Shown piece by piece: positions 26,840 to 37,053 of a stretch of 64,000 bases of DNA (position 1 is its first letter; each line of letters begins with the position of its first letter). A program made the position numbers and the translations under genes. Source of the stretch: Acinetobacter seifertii (lineage in GTDB: Bacteria > Pseudomonadota > Gammaproteobacteria > Pseudomonadales > Moraxellaceae); assembly GCF_000368065.1 (NCBI RefSeq), contig NZ_KB851200.1:1109204-1173203 (forward strand). Reading direction: 5' to 3'. The notes below the pieces were generated by a model, which had not been told where the DNA came from, ran no database searches, and saw only the letters and a program-made list of their open reading frames with translations.

Positions 26840-29317
26840 ATGTCAGTTCAAAAGCACACCTTTCACTTCAAGAGAAAAAGATTAGTTTTAAATAAAATCA
26901 CGCAAAGTCTGTTTATTTCACTTATAGGGTGTGCAGGATATTCATCTATTGTCTATGCCGAGGACACTTCCGCTACTTCAGGTACAGCGGTAACGGAAGC
27001 CAGTACGTCAAATTCAAAGTCAAACAGTAAAGCAGATGATGTCATTCAGCTTGCAGATGTTATAGTGACTACACGAAGACGTGAAGAAAAAGCACAAAAT
27101 GTTCCAACACCGATTAGTATTTTAAGTGCTAAAACACTGGAAACACAAAAACTCAGCAAACTTGAAGATCTACAACAAGCCCTACCCAGCCTTAATGTTG
27201 CTTTCTTGAACCCACGTCAATCGAGTGTAGCTGTTCGAGGTTTGGGTAATAACCCAGCCAGTGATGGTTTGGAAGCTAGTGTTGGGGTCTATCTGGACAA
27301 TGTTTACTTAGGTCGCCCCGGCATGGCTGTATTTGATTTATTAGATATTGCCCAACTCGAATTATTACGCGGGCCACAAGGGACATTATTTGGTAAAAAT
27401 ACCACGGCGGGTTTATTAAACATTAGCTCAAAACAGCCTACCTTCGACCCAGACCATTCTGCTGAAATTTCTTTTGGCTCACGCAATTATTTGCAGGCTA
27501 AAGGAACATTTTCAGATGCTCTATCCGAAACTGTAGCAGGCCGACTCTCTTTTTATAAAACAACTCAAGATGGTTTTATTCATAATACCTATAATGGTAA
27601 AGATTATAACAATACAGATCGCGAAGGTGTCCGCGGTCAAATTCTCTGGAAGCCGCAAGAGAATTTTAATTTACGTCTAATTGCAGATTACAACAAGCAA
27701 GATGATGATCAAGGTGCGATGGTGGTGTACTACGCTGGGCCAACGTTTAACAGTACCGTATATGGAAATAACTACAATCGTTACTTAGAAAATGCCACAC
27801 AGTCAGGTGCCAAAAATCTTTATACCAACTGGAAAGATAAACAGATTCATTCAGATGCCCCACAACATATGTCTGTTGAACAAGGTGGTGGATCGGCAGA
27901 AGCCAATTGGTCGCTAGATAGCGGTAAAAAAATTACGTCGATTAGTGCATACCGCTTTTGGAACTTCACTCCAACCAATAGTGATTTTATTAGTTCAAAT
28001 GCATTGACGAATGCCGGTGTTTCGGTTCGAGATAAACAGTATTCTCAAGAGCTACGCCTAACATCTGCTGGAAATCAAAAAGTGGATTGGGTAACGGGCC
28101 TATATTACTTTCAGCAACAGTTAGACAATACGACTTTCTCTTTATATGGAGATACGGCTGACGCATTCTATCTTTATAACGTTCCGAGCGTGAGAACCTT
28201 AATTGCAAATGGTCAATCGAATATTTTGAATAATCGAGATTCGTATGCATACGGAACAACTGAGACAAAAAGCTCAGCACTATTTGGTCAAAGTACATGG
28301 CATGCGACACCGAAGTTAGACATCACCACAGGTGCACGAGTCACCTATGAAGATAAATCTGCCAGTATCTATAGAACCGACCCTATTGGGGGTACTCCAG
28401 TTTCGGGTTTAAGTGCGGCAGAGCGTAATTTACTAAATGCCCAGCTTGGCGCATACGATTCGGGTGAACTGAAGCAACATGGTTTAAGTTACTCTGGCTT
28501 ACTGACTGGCAGCTATCGGGTAAATCCGAGCACACTGGCCTATGCAACGTATTCACACGGCGAGAAATCTGGTGGCTTTAACCTAAGCATTGGTTCTGCA
28601 CCAGCAGCGGGTGCTAACTCGTTAAAGGTTGATCCTGAAAAAGCAGATAACTATGAAATTGGATTGAAACAGAATTTTCTAAATAATACCTTACAGCTCA
28701 ATAGTAATATATTCTGGATTGATGTTTCTGACTATCAAACCACAAGCTATGAACAAGTCGGTAACTCTGTAGTGAGTGTATTGGCAAATGCGGGTAAAGT
28801 ACGCAGCCGAGGGATTGAACTCGATGCAACCTATCAACCTATTCGTCGCCTTACACTTAACTTTAATGGCTCTCTTAACGATACTACCTATACAGAATAT
28901 AAAAATGCCCCTGCTCCATCCAATATCAGCATTCCAACAGGCGTAAACACACAAGATCTATCTGGAGAGCGTGTATATGGCGTACCGAAATGGATTGCAA
29001 ATTTCAATTTCCGTTATGACTTAGCTGAGCATAATAACTGGCAGCCCTATGTTTCAGGAAGTTATGCTTGGCGAGATTGGTCATATGGCTCTTTAGATAA
29101 TAACCCGTACAGTGTTATTAAAGCCTATGGATTAACAAATGCGAGTCTAGGTGCCAGACATCGTATTGGTGAAAATGAATTGGATGTTGCGCTATGGGTA
29201 AAAAATCTCACCAATGAAATCTATGTAACTAATACATGGAATTCTTCTAATGGTATTGTTCTCGCTAGTTTAGGTCAGCCTCGTACTATTGGTGCAACAG
29301 TGAAACTTAGCTTTTAA
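26840..29317 (+). CDS. TonB-dependent outer-membrane receptor (1)
   Basis: An 825-residue receptor: signal peptide (about residues 1-40, ending SSIVYAED), a TonB box region DVIQLADVIVTTRRREE, plug domain (about 70-185, with GVYLDNVYLGRPG and LRGPQGTLFGKNTT) and a 22-strand barrel ending GQPRTIGATVKLSF. GGAG lies 8 bp before the ATG. The LRGPQGTLFGKN form is the type found in receptors for non-siderophore substrates. Its place between the arylsulfatase and the monooxygenase operon suggests uptake of sulfate esters or sulfonates, as proposed for SftP of Pseudomonas putida. Convergent with the aldo/keto reductase gene. Confidence 0.88.
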   Translation: MSVQKHTFHFKRKRLVLNKITQSLFISLIGCAGYSSIVYAEDTSATSGTAVTEASTSNSKSNSKADDVIQLADVIVTTRRREEKAQNVPTPISILSAKTLETQKLSKLEDLQQALPSLNVAFLNPRQSSVAVRGLGNNPASDGLEASVGVYLDNVYLGRPGMAVFDLLDIAQLELLRGPQGTLFGKNTTAGLLNISSKQPTFDPDHSAEISFGSRNYLQAKGTFSDALSETVAGRLSFYKTTQDGFIHNTYNGKDYNNTDREGVRGQILWKPQENFNLRLIADYNKQDDDQGAMVVYYAGPTFNSTVYGNNYNRYLENATQSGAKNLYTNWKDKQIHSDAPQHMSVEQGGGSAEANWSLDSGKKITSISAYRFWNFTPTNSDFISSNALTNAGVSVRDKQYSQELRLTSAGNQKVDWVTGLYYFQQQLDNTTFSLYGDTADAFYLYNVPSVRTLIANGQSNILNNRDSYAYGTTETKSSALFGQSTWHATPKLDITTGARVTYEDKSASIYRTDPIGGTPVSGLSAAERNLLNAQLGAYDSGELKQHGLSYSGLLTGSYRVNPSTLAYATYSHGEKSGGFNLSIGSAPAAGANSLKVDPEKADNYEIGLKQNFLNNTLQLNSNIFWIDVSDYQTTSYEQVGNSVVSVLANAGKVRSRGIELDATYQPIRRLTLNFNGSLNDTTYTEYKNAPAPSNISIPTGVNTQDLSGERVYGVPKWIANFNFRYDLAEHNNWQPYVSGSYAWRDWSYGSLDNNPYSVIKAYGLTNASLGARHRIGENELDVALWVKNLTNEIYVTNTWNSSNGIVLASLGQPRTIGATVKLSF

Positions 29318-29336
29318 CAAATAAAATGCTCAATCA

Positions 29337-29370
29337 TTGCAGCACTGGCTCCTTGAAAGCCATGCTGCAA
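29337..29370. terminator. Convergent hairpin terminator
   Basis: TTGCAGCA and AGCCA/TGGCT stems pair across 29337-29370 (TTGCAGCAcTGGCT with AGCCATGCTGCAA). It lies between two converging genes and lacks a long U-run. Confidence 0.6.
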
Positions 29371-29383
29371 AGTTTGTATCAAG

Positions 29384-30382
29384 TTATGGCCTATTTAGAA
29401 TAGCGTCAATCTGAGTCAACTCATCTGCACTAAACACCGTGTTTTGCAATGCTTTTAAGTTTTCGATGATCTGCTCTGGTCGGCTAGCACCAATAATTGT
29501 CGATGTAATACGTTCATCACGTAAAACCCACGACAATGACAATTGAGCCAATGTTTGGTCTCGACGCTTTGCTATTTCATTTAACTGCTGTATTTGCTGT
29601 AGCTTCAATGAAACGAGATGCTCTGACTGTAAATAACGACTACCACGCCCGATACGTGAGTCTTCAGGTACACCATTCAGATATCGTCCAGCCAAAAGGC
29701 CTTGGGCCAGTGGTGAGAACGTAATTACACCAAAACCCTCTTGTTTAGCAGTCTCCGTTAAACCTTGCTCAATCTGACGTTCAAAAAAATTGTAAATCGG
29801 TTGATGCAAAGTAAGTGGAACGTGATAAGCCTGAAGCAATTCTATCAACTGTAATGTTAACTCTGGTGTATATCCAGAAGAAATCCCCACATAGAGAGCT
29901 TTACCTTGTTGCACAATATCAGCAAGTGTCTTGGCTGTTTCTTCAAGCGGTGTTTCTGGGTCATAGCGATGTGAATAAAAAATATCGACATAATCAAGCC
30001 CCAGTCTCTGTAAGCTCTGATCAAGACTAGCCATCAGATATTTTCGGCTGCTACCACCTTGTCCATAAGGTCCAGGCCACATGTCCCAGCCTGCCTTTGT
30101 CGAAATAATGAGTTCGTCTCGATATGGCTTGAAATCAGTTTTTAAAAAGTACCCAATATTTTTCTCTGCACTTCCAAAAGGTGTTCCATAATTATTGGCC
30201 AGATCGAAATGATTAATTCCATGATCAAATGCCGTGTAAAGTACCGATTTTTGTTGCTGAATTGGAGTGTCATCTCCAAAGTTATGCCAGCAACCAAGTG
30301 ACAATGGTGGTAATACCAAACCGCTATTTTTAATTTTTCGATATTGGAATGATTGATATCGTTCTGAATTTGCGAGATACAT
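29384..30382 (-). CDS. Aldo/keto reductase (YghZ-like)
   Basis: NADPH-dependent reductase of 332 residues with a complete catalytic tetrad: Asp60 and Tyr65 (HFDLANNYG), Lys96 (ISTKAG) and His138 (FYSHRYD). The Trp/Gly-rich loop WDMWPGPYGQGGSS is characteristic of the YghZ/MgrA group, which reduces small aldehydes. It is the last gene of a five-gene run (dioxygenase, binding protein, receptor, monooxygenase, reductase; 11 bp after the monooxygenase). A sensible role is to reduce the aldehyde left after desulfonation, which is inference. Confidence 0.85.
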   Translation of the reverse strand: MYLANSERYQSFQYRKIKNSGLVLPPLSLGCWHNFGDDTPIQQQKSVLYTAFDHGINHFDLANNYGTPFGSAEKNIGYFLKTDFKPYRDELIISTKAGWDMWPGPYGQGGSSRKYLMASLDQSLQRLGLDYVDIFYSHRYDPETPLEETAKTLADIVQQGKALYVGISSGYTPELTLQLIELLQAYHVPLTLHQPIYNFFERQIEQGLTETAKQEGFGVITFSPLAQGLLAGRYLNGVPEDSRIGRGSRYLQSEHLVSLKLQQIQQLNEIAKRRDQTLAQLSLSWVLRDERITSTIIGASRPEQIIENLKALQNTVFSADELTQIDAILNRP

Positions 30383-30393
30383 ACTCTGCCCTT

Positions 30394-31722
30394 TTATTCG
30401 GTAGCAGCCAAGAGGCCAAGGTTTTGTCTTAATGTTTGACCTTCGTATTCTTTGCGGAATAAATTGCGCTGTTGAAGGATGGGAATAACCAGATCGACGA
30501 AGTCTCTAATTCCATTTGATATAACGGCAGGCATAATGTTAAATCCATCTGCTGCACCACTAACGAACCATTCTTCAAGCTGGTCGGCGATATATTCTGG
30601 CGTTCCAACCAAACAAAAATGCCCACGTCCCGATGCAATACGTTGATAGAGCTGTTTAATGGTTAGACCCTGCTCTTGCCCAAGAGCCTGAATCAATTGC
30701 TGACGGCTTTGCTGCCCCGTTTGGGTTTCAGATAAATCTAAGGAAGCTAAAGGCTCATTCACATCAACACCGCTTAAGTCAAAATTGCCCAGCATTCTTC
30801 CTAAAAGCGCTAGGCCAATGTCATCATCAACGAGTTCATCTAAAAGCTGTTGCTGTTTCCTCGCCTCTTCATGTGTATGAGCAACAAGCACATATACGCC
30901 AGGCATGACCACTAACTCATGTTCTTGGCGATCAAAGTCTTCAAGACGTTGCTTTACATCGCTATAAAATTGCTGTGCCGCGGCTAAGTTAGATTGCGCA
31001 GTAAAAATGACATCTGCCGTACGAGCTGCCAGATTTTTACCTCGTTCTGAACTGCCTGCCTGAACCACCACAGGGTGAAACTGTGGGCTTGGGCTAATAT
31101 TGAGTGGACCTTTTACCTGGAAAATATCACCGCAATGATTGAGCGTGTGTACCTTATCTGGATTAAAGAAAATGCCTGTGGCTTTATCATGAATAGCTGC
31201 ATCCTCATCCCAACTATTCCAAAGTCCTTTTACGACATCGTGAAATTCTTCAGCACGTGCATAGCGATCTTGATGTTTGACATGTTCCTTTGTACTGAAA
31301 TTCTTCGCTTCAAGCGCAAAATCAGTGGTGACGAGGTTCCAGCCTGCACGTCCAGCAGAAATTTGGTCTAAAGAGGCAAATTTTCTTGCGAGATGATATG
31401 GCTCATTATAGGTTGTTGTAGCTGTTCCAATGAGTCCAATATGACGGGTTTGTGTCGCGATTGCTGAAAGTAACGTAAGGGGCTCAACCTCGCTACCGCG
31501 AATTTTGCCTGATGTGGCTGTTGCTGGATCAACAGCTAGACTATCGGCAAAAAAAATGGCATCAAATTTACCCTCTTCAGCTATTTTTGCTGCATTTAAG
31601 TAGCGCTCATAGGGGCTTAGGTTTAATTGACTCGCTGGATGTCTCCAACTGACCAAATGATGGCCATAACCGTCTAAAAATAAATTAAGGTGAAGCTTTC
31701 TTGTAGACGAAGAATTACTCAT
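30394..31722 (-). CDS. FMN-dependent monooxygenase, NtaA/SnaA/DszA type
   Basis: Bacterial luciferase-like flavin monooxygenase that needs reduced FMN from a separate reductase. The 442-residue protein starts LHLNLFLDGYGHHLVSWRHP, a hallmark of the NtaA/DszA group. It has AEEGKFDAIFFADSL, a middle segment GRAGWNLVTT and QAGSSERGKNLAARTADVIF (FMN-binding region). The ATG at 31722 fits the family start; the frame opens at 31779, giving 19 more residues, and either is possible. It lies directly behind receptor 2 in the operon. DszA-type enzymes act on sulfones and NtaA on nitrilotriacetate, so the substrate is probably an organosulfur compound. Confidence 0.85.
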   Translation of the reverse strand: MSNSSSTRKLHLNLFLDGYGHHLVSWRHPASQLNLSPYERYLNAAKIAEEGKFDAIFFADSLAVDPATATSGKIRGSEVEPLTLLSAIATQTRHIGLIGTATTTYNEPYHLARKFASLDQISAGRAGWNLVTTDFALEAKNFSTKEHVKHQDRYARAEEFHDVVKGLWNSWDEDAAIHDKATGIFFNPDKVHTLNHCGDIFQVKGPLNISPSPQFHPVVVQAGSSERGKNLAARTADVIFTAQSNLAAAQQFYSDVKQRLEDFDRQEHELVVMPGVYVLVAHTHEEARKQQQLLDELVDDDIGLALLGRMLGNFDLSGVDVNEPLASLDLSETQTGQQSRQQLIQALGQEQGLTIKQLYQRIASGRGHFCLVGTPEYIADQLEEWFVSGAADGFNIMPAVISNGIRDFVDLVIPILQQRNLFRKEYEGQTLRQNLGLLAATE

Positions 31723-31784
31723 TTTAATCAGTCCAATGGATGGGCGTACACCTCGAAAAAAACGAGGCGTACTAGACATACTTT

Positions 31785-34073
31785 TTAGAAATTTTTACGG
31801 AATGAAATGCCAAAATAGCGTTCATCATCTCTAGGGACTTGACGAGTAATACGGCTACCATTTGTGCTCAGTAAGGTCGCATATGATTTATCCGTTATAT
31901 TTCGTACATTCAATGCCAATCGCCAGTCAGAAGCAGTATCAGCTAAAGCAATGCTCGCATTCAAAAGTCCATATGCACCCTGAATGGTGTTTTGGTTTTG
32001 GTCGAGACTGAACTGTACTTTGCTTTGCCATGCATATTGGGTTGAAAGTTCAATTTGCTTGTTATTTGCTAGAGTAAAATAGCGATCGAGCTGGGTATTA
32101 AATTTCCAATCAGGAGAAAATGGCAGCGGCTTACCGTTTACATTTGGGCACGAAGTATCGGCAGCTGGACATTTGAAGTCATCAATTCGTGCATGTGTAT
32201 AGGCACCTGAAAAGTTTAGTGCCCAATTTGGATTAATCTTATATACCGAATCAATTTCGGCCCCATAGGTAGAAACACTTCCTGCATTAACCAAGCGGGT
32301 TATCGGGAAACCATTTGGGTCGAGGGTTCTAAAATTTGCCTGATAGTTATCATAATCCGTATTAAATAACGCAACATTGACACGCAGACGATTATTCAGC
32401 CATTGAGATTTGAGACCAAGTTCGTAAGAGTTAGCCGTTTCAGGATCAATGACAGGTGTATCATTTTGCTGCATATTAAAATAAACGTTATATGCAGGAC
32501 CTTTATAACCTCTTGAATAGGTAAAATAGCCCAATATATTCGGTGTAAAGTCATATTGAGGTCCAATACGGCCCGAAACTCCAGTTTCACTGGTTGATCC
32601 ATCACTGCTAAATGAAGAACGAATAGCATTTCGGACACCTACACTGCTTGGAACAGTTGAAACTCGGCTATGATCATAAGACAACTCATCTCGAGTAACA
32701 CGTAAGCCTGCAATCCATCTCAACCGATTTGTGAAATGAAAGGTACCTTCACCAAATGCAGCATAGTTGGTGCTGTCTGTGTTATAGATTGCCTTACCAA
32801 AATCTACGACATAAGCATTAGAAGCATTGTTGTACCAAGTTGACTCACGTTGATAAGTCTCATCGTTTTTGTTTTTAGAAAAATATAGACCCGCGACATA
32901 ATCAAAAAAACCATGATCGAGCGGTTTAATTCTAATTTCTTGAGAAAACTGCTTACTGTTAACATGACCTAAATCGGCAATTCCTGCAAAATTTGGTGTC
33001 GGAGCAGCAAGCTGATCGCTGTCACCAATCTGTGTGTTTTTCCATTGGCGAAAGGCCGTAATGGATGACAATTGATGATTGGTTAATGTCCAGTCTGCGG
33101 TAAGCGCTACCCCCTGATTGGTATCATCAGTCGAGGCTTGAGTATTTTCAACCGTACTTCGATTGGTTGGAGATGCTACAACAGGCGATAATGCTGCTGC
33201 ATAGTTGGCATCGGTATTTTTAACCACAATACCTGTTGGGGCACTTCCTTTTTTATGCAGATAATCGGCAGTAAAGCCTAAAACTAAACTATCGGTAGGC
33301 GTATATTCAAATTTGGTTCTAAACCCATAGTTTTTATAGCCATTAACATCTTGATTGGTTGTAAGGTTATCTACATTGCCATCAAAATTACCTAATAGCG
33401 CCGAGACATTGGCAGTTAATTTTTCAGGAATTAATGTACCAGATGCTCCTAGTTTAATTCGTTGTTCACCATCGTTAGTGGCATAGGCATCGATATAACC
33501 AGAGGTTTCACTGGTTGGATTTTTGGTCACAATATTGACTACACCTGCCGATGCATTTTTACCAAAAAGTGTTCCTTGCGGACCACGAAGAACTTCAATA
33601 CGATCCACATCTAACAAATCGAGTGTTGCTTGCCCCGGTCGGCTGTACACAACGCCATCGATCACTGTAGAGACGGAAGGCTCAACACCCGGTGAAGTGG
33701 TAACAGTTCCAATACCGCGAACAAATAAAGAAGTATCTTTATTGGAAGCTCCAGCCCGAAAGTTAACACTCGGTACTTGTGTTACTAATGTTTCAAGTGA
33801 GTTTCGCTGTTGCTTATCGAGTTCCTTTCCACTAATAACTGAAACGGCAACAGGTACTTTTTGGAGTGATTCTTCACGGCGTGTTGCTGTCACAACTACG
33901 GTTTCTAACTGTGCCACATCCTCTGAAGAACGTGCGGTATTTGAGACTGTTTCTGCATGAGCTTGTCCCCAAACTGACAAGATACTCAGCGAAAGCAGAC
34001 TTAAATTTAAAATTTTTTGTTTAGTAGCTGACGTGAACGGATCACGCGCTACATTCTTCGAATGTATCGACAT
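31785..34073 (-). CDS. TonB-dependent outer-membrane receptor (2)
   Basis: A 762-residue receptor with an N-terminal signal sequence (about residues 20-41, LSLLSLSILSVWGQAHAE), a TonB box AQLETVVVTATRREES, plug (VDRIEVLRGPQGTLFGKN) and barrel ending in RYFGISFRKNF with the terminal aromatic Phe. It sits between a sulfonate-type binding protein gene (35 bp upstream) and the monooxygenase gene, in the same operon. Uptake of an organosulfur substrate across the outer membrane is the likely role. The start could also be read a little downstream. Confidence 0.88.
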   Translation of the reverse strand: MSIHSKNVARDPFTSATKQKILNLSLLSLSILSVWGQAHAETVSNTARSSEDVAQLETVVVTATRREESLQKVPVAVSVISGKELDKQQRNSLETLVTQVPSVNFRAGASNKDTSLFVRGIGTVTTSPGVEPSVSTVIDGVVYSRPGQATLDLLDVDRIEVLRGPQGTLFGKNASAGVVNIVTKNPTSETSGYIDAYATNDGEQRIKLGASGTLIPEKLTANVSALLGNFDGNVDNLTTNQDVNGYKNYGFRTKFEYTPTDSLVLGFTADYLHKKGSAPTGIVVKNTDANYAAALSPVVASPTNRSTVENTQASTDDTNQGVALTADWTLTNHQLSSITAFRQWKNTQIGDSDQLAAPTPNFAGIADLGHVNSKQFSQEIRIKPLDHGFFDYVAGLYFSKNKNDETYQRESTWYNNASNAYVVDFGKAIYNTDSTNYAAFGEGTFHFTNRLRWIAGLRVTRDELSYDHSRVSTVPSSVGVRNAIRSSFSSDGSTSETGVSGRIGPQYDFTPNILGYFTYSRGYKGPAYNVYFNMQQNDTPVIDPETANSYELGLKSQWLNNRLRVNVALFNTDYDNYQANFRTLDPNGFPITRLVNAGSVSTYGAEIDSVYKINPNWALNFSGAYTHARIDDFKCPAADTSCPNVNGKPLPFSPDWKFNTQLDRYFTLANNKQIELSTQYAWQSKVQFSLDQNQNTIQGAYGLLNASIALADTASDWRLALNVRNITDKSYATLLSTNGSRITRQVPRDDERYFGISFRKNF

Positions 34074-34108
34074 TATTTACCCCATAATTAAGTTTTAAAA
34101 GACGGTGC

Positions 34109-35176
34109 TTATTTCACTGATTTCAAATATTCGTACTGCTGAGTTGGTTTCCAGTAGGTCTTTAAATTTGATTGTTCAAGTGCTTGATTTACAAATGACG
34201 GATTAATCCAGCTTTTGACGTCAATATTTTTGCGTATCAACCCTTGTTGCGTAGCCAAAGTGATTTTTTGCTGCAATTGTTGGGTGTAATAGCCATCAAA
34301 TAACGGTGAATATAAAAACTTCAGATTTACACCATTGAGTTCCTGAGCATAGATAGATGCTGGATAACCCGATTGGGTAAAAAAGAGTGCGACTTGTGGT
34401 ACTCGATTTTGCTCATTTGAGAGCCAACTCAGACCTTTTACAACCTGAGTCACAACCTGTTGTGTTTCATTTGGATGTTGTCGAATAAACGATTGACGAC
34501 CTAAAAACACACCTTGAGTAGATCCTGCACCATTTAACTGACGACTACTGATAGGCAAGTTAACGATGTGTTTGTCACGTAACGCAAAAAATCGAGAAGG
34601 TCCCCATGATGCATCAATTTTTTTTGCGGCCAAAGCAGCGTTGACGGCGTTAAAGTCTAAATTGACCACTCGCACATCGTTGAGCTTTAAACCTTGGCTG
34701 TTCAATGCACTCACAAATGACAATTCATCTGCTGTTCCTCTTAACAAACCAACGCGTTTCCCTTTTAATTCAGCAAAATTTTTGATCGGAAGATCAGATC
34801 TTACCGCCAAATAATTGGTGATACCGCGCGCCGTTGGAACAAGTAATTGGGTATCCAATCCATTGGCCTTACCAATGATTGGAGGTAAATCCCCTAAAAA
34901 GGCGAAATCTAGTTGATTGTTGGCCAATGCTTCATTAATAGCTGGCCCAGCACCTTTAAAGAAATGCCATTCCACTTTGACATTTTTTTTTGCAAGTTCT
35001 TGCTCAAGCCATTTTTTGTTGTAAAGCACATCAACAACTCCACCACCCGCGTGTTTCTGACCAGCAGTCAAATCGGGAGAACCAATTCGGATTGTTTTAA
35101 GGCTTTCAGCGTAACTGGCATGTCCAAAAGCCAATAAGCTCAGCAAGATCAATTTCTTAAAAATTGATGGTTTCAT
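34109..35176 (-). CDS. Sulfonate/sulfate-ester binding protein of ABC transporter
   Basis: A 355-residue SsuA/AtsR-like protein with a cleavable signal peptide (LKKLILLSLLAFGHASYA region, cut near residue 23). Mature part: IRIGSPDLTAGQKHAGGG, then WHFFKGAGPAINEALANNQ and DFAFLGDLPPIIGKA, which match the binding protein at 21663-22763 closely. I chose ATG 35176, because the upstream GTG at 35188 adds only MENI before the signal peptide. It sits 51 bp after the dioxygenase gene. The ABC permease and ATPase for it are probably those at 39249-41699. Confidence 0.86.
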   Translation of the reverse strand: MKPSIFKKLILLSLLAFGHASYAESLKTIRIGSPDLTAGQKHAGGGVVDVLYNKKWLEQELAKKNVKVEWHFFKGAGPAINEALANNQLDFAFLGDLPPIIGKANGLDTQLLVPTARGITNYLAVRSDLPIKNFAELKGKRVGLLRGTADELSFVSALNSQGLKLNDVRVVNLDFNAVNAALAAKKIDASWGPSRFFALRDKHIVNLPISSRQLNGAGSTQGVFLGRQSFIRQHPNETQQVVTQVVKGLSWLSNEQNRVPQVALFFTQSGYPASIYAQELNGVNLKFLYSPLFDGYYTQQLQQKITLATQQGLIRKNIDVKSWINPSFVNQALEQSNLKTYWKPTQQYEYLKSVK

Positions 35177-35227
35177 TATATTTTCCACATTTTTTATTGA
35201 TAAATTAGCGTCGTATTATTTAGTCAC

Positions 35228-36136
35228 TTATGACGTAGATGGCTTAATTTGCTTACTCGCTTTGCCATCGATATCAACAGGAACATCGCCTGCCAACGTA
35301 ACGCGTCGCATAATACGCAAAGCATTACCATAATCATTAACGGCTAAATGCTGAGTGGCACGGTTGTCCCAAATAGCGACATCTCCGTCCTTCCACGTCC
35401 AGCGAATCGTGTTTTCTGGTTTGGTAATACGATCTTGAAAAATTTCAAATAGCTTGTTGGACTCTTTAGCAGTCAGACCCACAAATCGTTTAAAAAATTG
35501 GCCTAAAATTAAGGTTCGCTTACCTGTTTCAGGATGTACTCTGACCAATGGGTGTTCTGCCTCATAGACCGTTGAAGCAAAGATTTTTTGATGGCGTTTT
35601 ACGACTTCATCACTTGCAGAAGGCCGAAAACCACCATAATCAAAATCATTGGTGTGAATCGCACGGAGCTGATTGGCAAGGAGCTTTAGTGGCTCAGGCA
35701 ATTCATCATAGGCTGCTTCTGTATTTGCCCATGTGGTATCTCCCCCTCGATTGGGGGTAGTTACTGCTCTTAGAATGCTGATTTTTGGATAATTTGAAAC
35801 AAAGGTAACATCGGTATGCCAAACGTCTGCACGACCGTCATGACGGGAATCAAGTTCAAATATATAAGTCGAACCCTCTGCCACTGGAACAGTAGGATGT
35901 GAAATAGGTTGTCCAAGTAATTCGGCAAACTTTTCCTGTTCTTGATCGGTTAAATGTTCCTGATTACGGAAAAAAATAACTTTATGTTCAAGCAATGATT
36001 GCCTAATTTGATCCAAGACCTCAGGGTTAAGGTTTGAAGATAATTCAACACCATTAATTTGCGCACCGATACGACCTGCTAAAGGGATCACATCGATTAA
36101 CTCACTCACTGGTTTTCTTATTAATAAATCTGCCAT
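35228..36136 (-). CDS. TauD/AtsK-family 2-oxoglutarate dioxygenase (2)
   Basis: A 302-residue paralogue of the enzyme at 22836-23789. HxD is VWHTDVTF (His107, Asp109), distal His263 in [11 protein letters not shown], and the 2-oxoglutarate Arg is near 274 (LRIMRR). It keeps [13 protein letters not shown]. First gene of an operon running dioxygenase, binding protein, receptor 2, monooxygenase, reductase. A 20-bp palindrome at 36221-36240 in its upstream region is a candidate operator. The side-by-side layout with a Crp-like gene repeats that of the first copy, so the two are ancient duplicates with presumably different substrates. Confidence 0.88.
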   Translation of the reverse strand: MADLLIRKPVSELIDVIPLAGRIGAQINGVELSSNLNPEVLDQIRQSLLEHKVIFFRNQEHLTDQEQEKFAELLGQPISHPTVPVAEGSTYIFELDSRHDGRADVWHTDVTFVSNYPKISILRAVTTPNRGGDTTWANTEAAYDELPEPLKLLANQLRAIHTNDFDYGGFRPSASDEVVKRHQKIFASTVYEAEHPLVRVHPETGKRTLILGQFFKRFVGLTAKESNKLFEIFQDRITKPENTIRWTWKDGDVAIWDNRATQHLAVNDYGNALRIMRRVTLAGDVPVDIDGKASKQIKPSTS

Positions 36137-36220
36137 ATCATCGTTCTCGTCATTGATGATATGAGTTTAGAAATTCCCCCCTTTAAATTCTGCAACAAAA
36201 ATTACATAGCATTTCTGCAT

Positions 36221-36240
36221 TTATGAAAAATTATTCATAA
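36221..36240. promoter_or_regulatory. Palindromic operator candidate for the Crp-like regulator
   Basis: Perfect inverted repeat TTATGAA-AAATTA-TTCATAA, seven-base arms with a 6-bp spacer, the geometry of Crp/Fnr sites. It lies 85 bp before the dioxygenase start and just after the stop of a Crp-like gene. A site centred about 40 bp upstream of the transcription start would fit class II activation. Confidence 0.5.
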
Positions 36241-36255
36241 TTCGTCATAATCTCT

Positions 36256-37053
36256 TTAGTGCAGTAAGGCTTTTAATTTGTCGATGTCTTTGACAGAGAT
36301 ATGATTGTATTTTGTTTCTATAATGCCTTCTTCAACAAACCACTGAATTTCCTTTCTGATACTTTGTCTCGATATTTTTAAAAGTTCAGCTAAATTTTCT
36401 TGTGAGAGTTTTAATAAAACCTCAATGCCTTTTTGAGTCTGAGTCGAAAAAAATTCGATTAAATAGATGAGCTGTCGCGCAATTTGTACCTTTAAAGGTT
36501 GTGTAGATGTGTGATAGATATCATTGTCTAAAAGACGTGTTCTTTGGCATACCAATTTTAAAACCTGATATAGCATGCGTGAATTGTGCTGTATGGTGTA
36601 CTTAAAGATATGCTCTGGAATGGTCGCAATCACAGTTGCTTCGTGTGCAACATATTCATGCTCTAGCGCAGATTCAGAAATAAGATAGACAATATTTAAT
36701 AGTGCGCCTGTAGGAATAAAGCGATGAATAAGATATTTCCCATCGTATGAATTCCAACCTAACTTGAGTACACCACTTAAAACAATGATCAGTTCACGAC
36801 AGTTTTGATTTCTCGAATATAGCACTTGCCCTTGATAAAGATGCTTTATCTTAATTTCATTAAATAATTTTTGCTTTTCTTCAAGCGAACATGCGTCCAT
36901 GAATTCACATTCTGACAGCATTTGTTCAGCCAGTTTTTTATATTCAAAGGTAATGTTGAAATCTTGATAACGATTGATATGAGTTTGATCTAATAAATCT
37001 AAAAAATGATCATAGTTATTTCTTCTTTTATCGTTATAAACAAGTGTTGTCAT
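36256..37053 (-). CDS. Crp/Fnr-family regulator (2)
   Basis: A 265-residue regulator closely similar in layout to the one at 24011-24832: N-terminal extension, beta-roll with LYSRNQNCRELIIVLSGVLKL (pieces LYSRNQNCREL and IIVLSGVLKL) and GKYLIHRFIPTGALLNIV, then winged helix-turn-helix LSQENLAELLKISRQSIRKE. It lacks obvious cAMP-binding residues. I chose ATG 37053 since a GGTGAGATGGCG sequence precedes it; the frame opens at 37071. It is upstream of, and co-oriented with, the second dioxygenase operon. Confidence 0.82.
   Translation of the reverse strand: MTTLVYNDKRRNNYDHFLDLLDQTHINRYQDFNITFEYKKLAEQMLSECEFMDACSLEEKQKLFNEIKIKHLYQGQVLYSRNQNCRELIIVLSGVLKLGWNSYDGKYLIHRFIPTGALLNIVYLISESALEHEYVAHEATVIATIPEHIFKYTIQHNSRMLYQVLKLVCQRTRLLDNDIYHTSTQPLKVQIARQLIYLIEFFSTQTQKGIEVLLKLSQENLAELLKISRQSIRKEIQWFVEEGIIETKYNHISVKDIDKLKALLH

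Noticed and set aside
26840..27000. Sigma-54 promoters in the left half of the sulfur island
   Set aside because: I looked upstream of the genes at 22763, 23789, 24950, 26840, 36136 and 41699; none has a GG-N10-GC element in sensible context.
33523..33960. 145-codon plus-strand ORF
   Set aside because: Antisense shadow of the receptor 2 plug region, with no ribosome site and no family features.
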